Shown here: one piece after another, positions 1 to 6,339 of the stretch
Layout of the letters: each line of letters starts with the position of its first letter
Numbering within the stretch: position 1 is the stretch's first letter
Source: MGR-bin208 sp043780275
GTDB lineage: Bacteria > Bacteroidota > Bacteroidia > Chitinophagales > Chitinophagaceae
DNA length: 13,907 bases
Direction: 5' to 3'
NCBI GenBank assembly: GCA_043780275.1
Contig: JAYWCV010000092.1
Location: 1-13,907 of the forward strand
The notes under the pieces: generated by a model
Database searches by the model: none
Seen by the model: only the letters and a program-made list of their open reading frames with translations
What the model was told of the DNA's origin: nothing
Made by a program: the position numbers and the translations under genes

Positions 1-1268
1 GTAGTATCAGCAGAGCCGCGGAATACCGAAGCAAGGTTGCCTGCAAAAGAATCGGCACCATGTGTATTCAACGTGTCAATCATCATAGCTCTTGCCCCAC
101 TGCCACTTAATGGCTTTAATATGGCTGTTGGCAAAGCATCTACAATCCTTGTATCTCCATCAAAAAATACAAATACATATTTGAATCCATCCAATACAAA
201 CTCCAGCACCCCGCTATTTCTTAACAGGCTAATAGCGACCAATAAGCCTACCAGGTAAGGTATAATTTTTACAGCCGTTTCAAATCCACCTTTTGCCCCA
301 TCAATGAATGCATCAAAGACATTGATCTTTTTATAAATTGCTCCGAAAACTATCATCAGAATAATTAATAATATCAAGCCATTACTCATGCTACTTGAAA
401 AAAACTGAACCCCTTGTGTATCTAATGTTTTTACATAAAATATTAATGCGGCTATAACCGTGGATATGCCCAATACCCATAACAGAATAACTGTTTGAAA
501 GATTTTTATTCGTTGCCGTATAGCAACAATCGACATGGCAACAATCGTGGCTACAAAAGTGGCAATCATACAAGGAATAAAAATATCTGTTGGATGTGTA
601 GACTTTAAAGCTACCCTATCAGCAATAATTACCGTGGGTATTAATGTAAGGCCCGATGCATGCAAACAAAGAAACATCAGTTGTGGATTGGATGCCCTTG
701 TTTTATTGGGATTGATTTCCTGAAGGCTTTCCATCGCTTTAATCCCGAATGGTGTGGCTGCATTATCCAATCCTAATAGATTGGCAGAAAAATTCATGAC
801 CATATGTCCCATGGACGGATGATCTTTTGGAACTTCCGGAAATATTTTAGAAAAGAATGGTCCAATGATACGGGATAAAAAACGGATTCCACCTGCTTGT
901 TCCGCAATAGCCATTAAGCCCATAAAAAACGCCATAATACCAATAAGTCCGATACAAAGGTTAACGGCATCTTTTGTAGTTTCAAAAACGCCGTTCGCTG
1001 CCTGTAATGTAAATGCACGATAAGAAACACTATCTGCTTTATAAATTTTTTCTTTACCCCAAATTGCCAGCTTCTGATCTTTAAGCTTGTCTTGAATTTC
1101 TACCGGAACGATAGAAATATCAATATCCCGAACAGATAGTGTGTCAGTATTCTTTCCTGTAACCAGGCTGCTGAATATCATGTCCTGGCCTGGTTGAAAC
1201 ATAAATTTGCCGGCAGCTGCTAGCAATGCAACGATGATAAAAGCGGTCCATATCTTACTGAGAGACAT
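1..1268 (-). CDS. SpmA-SpmB fusion / nucleoside-recognition (Gate) domain membrane protein, C-terminus cut by window edge
   Basis: I translated this frame directly: it is open from ATG at 1266-1268 to the left edge, 422 codons with no stop. An N-terminal hydrophobic segment (about residues 8-20) precedes a polar stretch (25-95). A SpmA-like half follows, with F-S-A-N-L-L-G-L-D-N-A-A-T-P-F-G at 160-175 and the A-M-E-S-L-Q helix after it. A SpmB-like half begins near 295 and includes P-Y-L-V-G-L-L-V-A at 337-345, L-K-P-L-S-G-S-G-A-R at 384-393 and N-L-A-S-V-F-R-G-S-A-D-T at 411-422. That last motif normally lies a few dozen residues before the end, so little is missing. The two halves are separate spmA and spmB genes in Bacillus, where they act in spore core dehydration; Bacteroidota that do not sporulate carry the fusion, with unknown role and presumed inner-membrane location. 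It is divergent from ychF across 118 bp. The family call is firm; the function is not. Confidence 0.88.
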   Translation of the reverse strand, partial: MSLSKIWTAFIIVALLAAAGKFMFQPGQDMIFSSLVTGKNTDTLSVRDIDISIVPVEIQDKLKDQKLAIWGKEKIYKADSVSYRAFTLQAANGVFETTKDAVNLCIGLIGIMAFFMGLMAIAEQAGGIRFLSRIIGPFFSKIFPEVPKDHPSMGHMVMNFSANLLGLDNAATPFGIKAMESLQEINPNKTRASNPQLMFLCLHASGLTLIPTVIIADRVALKSTHPTDIFIPCMIATFVATIVAMSIVAIRQRIKIFQTVILLWVLGISTVIAALIFYVKTLDTQGVQFFSSSMSNGLILLIILMIVFGAIYKKINVFDAFIDGAKGGFETAVKIIPYLVGLLVAISLLRNSGVLEFVLDGFKYVFVFFDGDTRIVDALPTAILKPLSGSGARAMMIDTLNTHGADSFAGNLASVFRGSADT

Positions 1269-1336
1269 ATTTAAATCTGGATTTAAGATTGAAGATTGGC
1301 GATTTTTAATGAAAAAACAAAACAATCTTTTCACAT

Positions 1337-1367
1337 TTCGCCGCTAAGCCTCACCGCATTATCTTTG
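1337..1367 (+). promoter_or_regulatory. Bacteroidota-type promoter of ychF
   Basis: A perfect TAnnTTTG element (TATCTTTG) lies at 1360-1367. A three-of-four match to the -33 TTTG element (TTCG) lies at 1337-1340, with 19 bp between them, within the usual range for this phylum. Transcription would start a few bases after 1367, giving a leader of roughly 10-15 nt before the ychF ATG. No purine-rich Shine-Dalgarno sequence is visible, as is common in Bacteroidota. Confidence 0.65.
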
Positions 1368-1386
1368 CCGCTCAAAATTTTGAAAC

Positions 1387-2484
1387 ATGTCTTTGAAAGC
1401 AGGAATAGTAGGCCTTCCAAATGTTGGAAAATCAACTTTATTTAATGCAGTGAGTAATAGTGCCAAAGCGCAGGCAAGTAATTATCGTTTTTGCACCATC
1501 GAACCAAACGTGGGTTTGGTTGATGTACCGGATGAGCGTATCGATAAAATATCAGCTCTGGTGAATCCGGCCAGGATTGTACCTACTCAGATTGAAATTG
1601 TAGATATCGCCGGATTGGTTCGTGGAGCCAGTAAAGGTGAAGGTTTGGGCAATAAATTTTTAGGAAATATTCGGGAAGTGGATGCCATCATTCATGTGGT
1701 TCGCTGTTTTGAAGATGAAAATATTTTGCGGGATGAAGGTGCGATCAACCCTATCAGCGATAAGGAAATTATTGAAACGGAACTGCAGTTGAAAGATTTG
1801 GAAAGCGTAGAAAAGAAAATGAGCAAGATGGAAAAACAAACCAAAACCGATCCTAAACTGAAAGCCGAATTTGATGTATTGGCCCGTTGCAAAGCACACC
1901 TGGAAAAAGGATTAAGCATCCGTTCTTTGGAAATTACCAAAGAAGAAAGACCTGCCATTGCCGACTTGTTTTTACTGACCGAGAAACCGGTGCTATATGT
2001 TGCTAACGTAGACGAACCTTCGATGCACACCGGAAATAAATACTCTGATCTTTTATTAGCTGCTGCTAAAGAAGAAGGTGCTGAGGTGATTATCATGAAT
2101 AACTCCATTGAAGAACAGATTGCACAAATGGAAAACCCGGATGATCAGCAAATGTTCATGGAAGAATATAAAATGACTGAACCGGCCCTTAACCGATTGA
2201 TAAGAACTACTTATAAATTATTAAACCTAAACACATACTTTACTGCCGGTGTTACTGAAGTAAGGGCATGGACCATCAATGTAGGCTGGAAAGCCCCGAT
2301 GGCTGCAGGTGTTATTCATTCTGATTTTGAAAAAGGATTCATCAAAGCCGAAGTGATCGGGTATGATGATTACATTCATTATGGTTCTGAATCGGCTTGC
2401 CGTGATGCAGGCAGACTAAGAATTGAAGGAAAAGAATATGTTGTTCAAGATGGCGATGTAATGCATTTCCGGTTTAATGTGTAG
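1387..2484 (+). CDS. ychF: Redox-regulated ATPase YchF (OLA1 family, Obg-related)
   Basis: This is a cytosolic TRAFAC-class P-loop protein of 365 residues, the usual length, that associates with ribosomes and prefers ATP to GTP. Visible motifs are the P-loop G-L-P-N-V-G-K-S-T (9-17), the G3 motif D-I-A-G at 73-76 followed by the glycine-rich switch L-V-R-G-A-S-K-G-E-G-L-G, and N-V-D-E at 207-210. The last takes the place of the canonical NKxD guanine-specificity motif, which explains the ATP preference of the family. A coiled-coil insertion runs from about 125 to 185, and a C-terminal TGS domain (about 282-365) ends in the typical M-H-F-R-F-N-V. Cys36 sits in F-C-T-I-E-P, matching the E. coli redox-sensitive Cys35. 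The ATG start puts the P-loop at the standard distance. The gene looks complete and monocistronic; a tandem repeat begins at its stop codon. Confidence 0.98.
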   Translation: MSLKAGIVGLPNVGKSTLFNAVSNSAKAQASNYRFCTIEPNVGLVDVPDERIDKISALVNPARIVPTQIEIVDIAGLVRGASKGEGLGNKFLGNIREVDAIIHVVRCFEDENILRDEGAINPISDKEIIETELQLKDLESVEKKMSKMEKQTKTDPKLKAEFDVLARCKAHLEKGLSIRSLEITKEERPAIADLFLLTEKPVLYVANVDEPSMHTGNKYSDLLLAAAKEEGAEVIIMNNSIEEQIAQMENPDDQQMFMEEYKMTEPALNRLIRTTYKLLNLNTYFTAGVTEVRAWTINVGWKAPMAAGVIHSDFEKGFIKAEVIGYDDYIHYGSESACRDAGRLRIEGKEYVVQDGDVMHFRFNV

Positions 2485-2569
2485 CCTCCCCAACCCCTCC
2501 AAAGGAGGGGCTCAGCATCGCACAAAGCCAACTTGTTGAATATTCCTTTTATAAAGAATATTTAAAATT
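2479..2569. repeat. Direct repeat copy 1 of the 135-bp tandem unit
   Basis: These 91 bp recur at 2614-2704 with a single mismatch (c at 2490, t at 2625) and an offset of exactly 135 bp. The copy overlaps the last six bases of ychF, including the stop codon. It contains a perfect hairpin at 2494-2510 (CCCCTCC, loop AAA, GGAGGGG) and a second AT-rich one (AATATTC at 2539-2545 with GAATATT at 2556-2562). No T-run follows the GC hairpin, so it is not a typical intrinsic terminator on either strand. Bacteroidota genomes often carry intergenic palindromic repeats of this general style; I am recalling that, not checking it. Confidence 0.9.
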
Positions 2570-2613
2570 GAAGAAACTTCTAAGACTTTCCCCTAAAGAA
2601 GGATTTAATATGT

Positions 2614-2704
2614 GTGTAGCCTCCTCAACCCCTCCAAAGGAGGGGCTCAGCATCGCACAAAGCCAACTTGTTGAATATTCCTTTTATAAAGAATATTTAA
2701 AATT
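2614..2704. repeat. Direct repeat copy 2 of the 135-bp tandem unit
   Basis: This copy is 90/91 identical to 2479-2569, with its GC hairpin at 2629-2645. Forty-four bases separate the two copies (2570-2613). That spacer is itself related to the sequence after copy 2 (about 2705-2750): both have C-T-T-C-T near the start and G-A-A-G-G-A-T-T-T-A near the end. The true unit is therefore about 135 bp, present nearly twice, with a diverged tail. Near identity of the 91-bp core indicates either a recent duplication or continuing homogenisation. Confidence 0.9.
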
Positions 2705-2720
2705 ACAGTGTCTTCTGAAG

Positions 2721-2739
2721 TCCTTCCCTTTGGGAAGGA
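2721..2739. repeat. Palindrome (hairpin) in the tail of the repeat unit
   Basis: This is a perfect 8-bp stem TCCTTCCC / GGGAAGGA with a TTT loop. It sits 13 bp beyond the stop of the large minus-strand gene, so it could stabilise or end that mRNA. On the minus strand the bases after the stem are ACTTCAG, not a T-run, so a Rho-independent terminator is not supported. The corresponding place in copy 1 (about 2586-2603) has lost most of the complementarity. Confidence 0.7.
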
Positions 2740-2752
2740 TTTAGGATGGGCC

Positions 2753-5700
2753 TTAAAACAACGCCGTCAGCGAAGCCCTTCCAATATGTACTGTTTTTGC
2801 CTGTCCGGGCTTTCTTCCATCATATTGAAAATTCAATTCCAGGTTATTGATTAACCGTTTGGTAAAACTAATTGACCACAGATAGTTTTTACCGGGCAAT
2901 AATCCATCCAACATGATATAACTCACGGTAGAATTTGCCGGGAATTTATAGCTGATATTATTTAATGAAAACTTTCCGGAAACAGAGCTGCTTTGCAAAA
3001 TATTATACTTACTTTCTACATTCAATGAATTGGAAACAGACTTTTCACCTCCATATAAAGTCTTGTTTTGTTTCTCATCAAATTTATAACCAGTTACTAA
3101 ACGGAACGAAGTTCCCTGGATGAATACGAGTTTTGGTTCGAAAGAATAAACATCCAGGTCAAAATTCCGGTTGCTGAAACTTGGCGTGAATAAAGCGTTC
3201 TGTCCTTTTTTCGAATTCATATCAAAACTCAATGACCGGGAAATATTCCATCGTATTTTCAGGGCCCACTCCGATAGTAAACGACTTTCGTACCCATACG
3301 TTAATAAAGACTTTCCATCATTTTTTAGATTGCTTAATTCAAGTCCCCATACACTGTTAAAACGATTGAATGATACTGTATTCAGGAATGTTGTATTCAA
3401 TGTAATTAATGCCGTATCGCTGATTGCATATTTAAACGGATCGAATTCGAAATTGCCGGAGGCAAAAGATTTCTTTGCAATCTGCATCGAACTTTGCAGA
3501 TTAAACCTGGAAGCCAATTTTTTTAAACCCTTCAAATCCTGTTTATTGAAAACAGCCCGTGGATTGATGGTAAAATTGTAATTGAATGTTGTGTAGTTTG
3601 CTTTTATAAATAAATTAGTTGGAGTAAAAATGCGGATAAATTTTGCCTGATCTCGGAATAGGGCAATTTCAAATTCATTGAGTTGTTGAATGGCGTCGTT
3701 GTTATAATCTATCCAGGTATATTCTCCTTGTCCGGCAGGCACTTCCAAGTAAATAAAATCTCTTCTTTGCTCCTGCCCTGCTCCCAATTCGTATAAAATA
3801 TTCCCGGTCAGCAAACCTTTCCATTCATTGACAATATATTCCATCCGTCCTAAAATAGTTTCTTCTTCTTTTTGCCGCGAAACCAATGGATTCAAGATGA
3901 TCAATTTTCTGAATGTCGAATTAATAAAAAACTGATGTTTTTCATTCGAAGTAATTTCAGTATTCAAATTCAGATTATAACTTCGGTCGCCACGGATAAA
4001 TTCTTTACCTGCAATATATTTATCAGCTCGGCTGAAAAAATTAACTCCGAATTTATTTTTACTTTTATCGGCAGTTTTAAAATAAAGGGTATAAATATCA
4101 AATGAAAAACTTCTATTTGTAAGCGTATCCGTCTGGTTGTTTCTTTCTTTGTTTTCTTCTATGGCATACTTCATTCCCATTCGCAGGTCTTTCCATTTTT
4201 TTATAGATTTACTGACATCAAATGACGGTCGAAAAAAATTGCCCTTATCTTTTAGACCCTTGAAATTTATCAGGTTAAACTGATTATTGAAACGCCAGGT
4301 TTTCAGATTGCCAATTTGAGTAATGGTATTTTTAAAGCCGTTATAATCATCACTCCGGTTATAATTGGTAAACTGATATCCAAGCCGATGGTTTGACTTT
4401 GACTTTATTTCGGCAGAACCCTTGATAATATTTTCAGTTGCTGCCAATTGAGTAACTAGAATACCCCAATCCCGTAAAAATTCTACATTTCGCAATCGCT
4501 CCAATGCCTTAAACTTGCTGTCAACGAACTCGTAATCCAGTGCAGTATTCAGTTGCAGATTGTTTGTGTTTTTTAAAACAGAAGTTCTGAATAATTGAAA
4601 TTTAGCAGCAAAGCCCTTATCATCAGCTTGATTTAGTTTTGAAAAAGTATTTACATCCACATTACTCATCGCCAATTCTGTTTTGAGCGTACTATTATTA
4701 TCAATAATATAATCTATACCAAGGTTAAAAACCTGTTGTTTTTTAGGTGCCAACAATATACTTACCGGCTCAAATTGCCCTTGTTTTATACCTGCAACTG
4801 GTATAATAAATTTGAACACTTTACCATTTGCTCCATTAAAATCAGGCATATAATTCCCCTTTCCTTTCCCAACATCCACAAAGGATAAATTATATTTTGC
4901 CAATGCCGGATCAATGGAATATTTATAAAAAGAGTCGATGCCCGTTCCGGGATTGTAATAAATTTTTTGATACAAAATTTTGTCTGCGGCAAAAGAATCA
5001 ATATATGCAGTTGGAAAAAATGCTTTTTGAATACTATCGCCAAGATTTGTCAAAAATTGTTTTTGTTTTATGTCCAACACTTGGTTGATCTGTGAATTCT
5101 TCGCATCACTGTTACTGAAAGCTGCCAATCGGATTTTTAATTTTTTATTCAATTCCAATTCCTGCGATGCATACAAATTGGCATTCAGAAAATTCCTGTC
5201 AGAATATTCAAACTCAACCTGGATACGACTATCCTTGGTTATCATCCGTTTGGGAGTAAACGTCAGCTCGGAGGTATTGTAATTTATTATATAGTCCTGG
5301 TCTTCGCCCCGCTGTAAAAGTTCACCATCAATAAAAACCCGTTCGGTTCCGGCGAGTACAATAAAAAATAATTCATTATTCGCTCCTTTTAACCGGTATG
5401 GTCCTTGATTTCCTTCCAAACCATCAAATATATTCCTGGTAAATTTTCCTTTGGCAATAGAACCACTGACCAATGTATTAGAAATAATGTTTGTTGAAAT
5501 ATTCGTTTTGTTTTGATACGAAATTCCCTGCAGCCTTTTATAAAAATTTAAAAAATAAGATTGATTCTGACGGATATCAATATCACCCAGGTTTAATTGC
5601 CATCCGCCCTTTTTAAATTGCAGATACACCTGGTCAAATTCATTCAATTGCTGCGTAGTTCCATCCGGTTGTATGGGAATATTATTATCGGTAATGGCAG

Positions 5701-6232
5701 CAGCAATAAATATACTATCCGCAAGCATTCCACTTAACTGCAAATTAAAATTTGAATTGATGACTGCATCCTGCCGGTTTCCAAATGCAATGCTGCGGCC
5801 AAAACTTCCGCTGTAATTGAACGAACCGAAATCAAACAATCCTTTGTTTCCGCTATACCGGTTATCATTAAATTCGATGGGTTTGGCATAAAAATTATTC
5901 ATGACACTATCGAAACTTATCCGTTGTAATGCCTGATTTAATTTAAATGGAAAAACACGATAAACAATGTTGAAAGAATCTGATGAAGGTTTGTGAATCC
6001 ATTTCAATTTTGCTTGTACAAAGTCGATATGGTATAATGAATCATGAAATCCATTCACCATAAAGGTTCCCGGAATGATACTCATGGAATCAATCAGGAT
6101 ACTGTCAGCAACGGCAAATGTTTTTTGACGAAGATTAGACTGTGTTTTTTGTTGTGCAGGAATTTGTGCATTTAATTCCATACACTTCATCAACAACAGT
6201 AAGAAAAAAACAAAGACAGTTAATTGCTTCAA
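2753..6232 (-). CDS. Large outer-membrane beta-barrel protein of unknown function (Bacteroidota-specific type)
   Basis: The product has 1159 residues. An N-terminal signal peptide (hydrophobic 4-14, likely cut after L-N-A at 22) is followed by several hundred residues of alternating hydrophobic and polar beta-strand pattern. The last strand ends A-S-L-T-A-L-F, as in outer-membrane barrels with a terminal aromatic. A conserved-looking block at about 265-345 contains G-N-Q-G-P-Y-R-L, I-D-G-E-L-L-Q-R-G and the E-L-T-F-T-P region. A later block at 830-870 contains E-V-P-A-G-Q-G-E-Y-T-W and an EF-hand-like loop, D842-x-N844-x-D846 to E853. I recall similar blocks in large Bacteroidota surface proteins but cannot name a family. 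No plug or TonB box is evident. The start is TTG at 6230-6232: no in-frame ATG lies between it and an upstream stop, and the next ATG (residue 15) would break the signal peptide. No promoter was recognised just upstream. Confidence 0.85.
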   Translation of the reverse strand: MKQLTVFVFFLLLLMKCMELNAQIPAQQKTQSNLRQKTFAVADSILIDSMSIIPGTFMVNGFHDSLYHIDFVQAKLKWIHKPSSDSFNIVYRVFPFKLNQALQRISFDSVMNNFYAKPIEFNDNRYSGNKGLFDFGSFNYSGSFGRSIAFGNRQDAVINSNFNLQLSGMLADSIFIAAAITDNNIPIQPDGTTQQLNEFDQVYLQFKKGGWQLNLGDIDIRQNQSYFLNFYKRLQGISYQNKTNISTNIISNTLVSGSIAKGKFTRNIFDGLEGNQGPYRLKGANNELFFIVLAGTERVFIDGELLQRGEDQDYIINYNTSELTFTPKRMITKDSRIQVEFEYSDRNFLNANLYASQELELNKKLKIRLAAFSNSDAKNSQINQVLDIKQKQFLTNLGDSIQKAFFPTAYIDSFAADKILYQKIYYNPGTGIDSFYKYSIDPALAKYNLSFVDVGKGKGNYMPDFNGANGKVFKFIIPVAGIKQGQFEPVSILLAPKKQQVFNLGIDYIIDNNSTLKTELAMSNVDVNTFSKLNQADDKGFAAKFQLFRTSVLKNTNNLQLNTALDYEFVDSKFKALERLRNVEFLRDWGILVTQLAATENIIKGSAEIKSKSNHRLGYQFTNYNRSDDYNGFKNTITQIGNLKTWRFNNQFNLINFKGLKDKGNFFRPSFDVSKSIKKWKDLRMGMKYAIEENKERNNQTDTLTNRSFSFDIYTLYFKTADKSKNKFGVNFFSRADKYIAGKEFIRGDRSYNLNLNTEITSNEKHQFFINSTFRKLIILNPLVSRQKEEETILGRMEYIVNEWKGLLTGNILYELGAGQEQRRDFIYLEVPAGQGEYTWIDYNNDAIQQLNEFEIALFRDQAKFIRIFTPTNLFIKANYTTFNYNFTINPRAVFNKQDLKGLKKLASRFNLQSSMQIAKKSFASGNFEFDPFKYAISDTALITLNTTFLNTVSFNRFNSVWGLELSNLKNDGKSLLTYGYESRLLSEWALKIRWNISRSLSFDMNSKKGQNALFTPSFSNRNFDLDVYSFEPKLVFIQGTSFRLVTGYKFDEKQNKTLYGGEKSVSNSLNVESKYNILQSSSVSGKFSLNNISYKFPANSTVSYIMLDGLLPGKNYLWSISFTKRLINNLELNFQYDGRKPGQAKTVHIGRASLTALF

Positions 6233-6304
6233 TGGCAGATTCTTTTATATAAAAATCGTAAAACGGATTGTTTTATTGTCATCTATTTTTGAAACAATGC
6301 TCAT

Positions 6305-6333
6305 TACAATAAATAAGGGGCCGTTGGCCCCTT
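6305..6333 (-). terminator. Rho-independent terminator of the oligopeptidase gene
   Basis: Six bases past the stop codon, read on the minus strand, is a perfect 8-bp GC-rich stem AAGGGGCC / GGCCCCTT with a 3-base AAC loop. It is followed by TTATTTATT. The stem-loop itself spans 6315-6333. It separates the oligopeptidase gene from the large outer-membrane protein gene that follows on the same strand. Confidence 0.75.
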
Positions 6334-6339
6334 TACAAA

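Noticed and set aside
1271..1286. Palindrome TTAAATC-TG-GATTTAA just upstream of the SpmAB start, as an operator
   Set aside because: It is a short AT-only palindrome in AT-rich DNA, adjacent to similar low-complexity GATT/AAGATT runs. No regulator can be linked to it.
1692..2108. Minus-strand open frame of 138 codons inside ychF
   Set aside because: It is antisense to the conserved ychF core and encodes a serine- and leucine-rich translation with no domain.
2494..2510. Intrinsic terminator of ychF at the GC hairpin
   Set aside because: The stem is perfect but is followed by CTCAGCATCG with no T-run, and an identical hairpin recurs in the second repeat. A repeat element is the better reading, although it may still slow or stabilise the transcript end.
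2479..2704. CRISPR array
   Set aside because: Only two copies exist; the repeat is 91 bp, much too long, and the intervening sequence is related to the tail of the second unit rather than being a unique spacer.
3171..3581. Plus-strand open frame of 136 codons inside the large outer-membrane protein gene
   Set aside because: It is antisense to a gene with strong beta-strand patterning; the antisense translation has no recognisable motif and no promoter.
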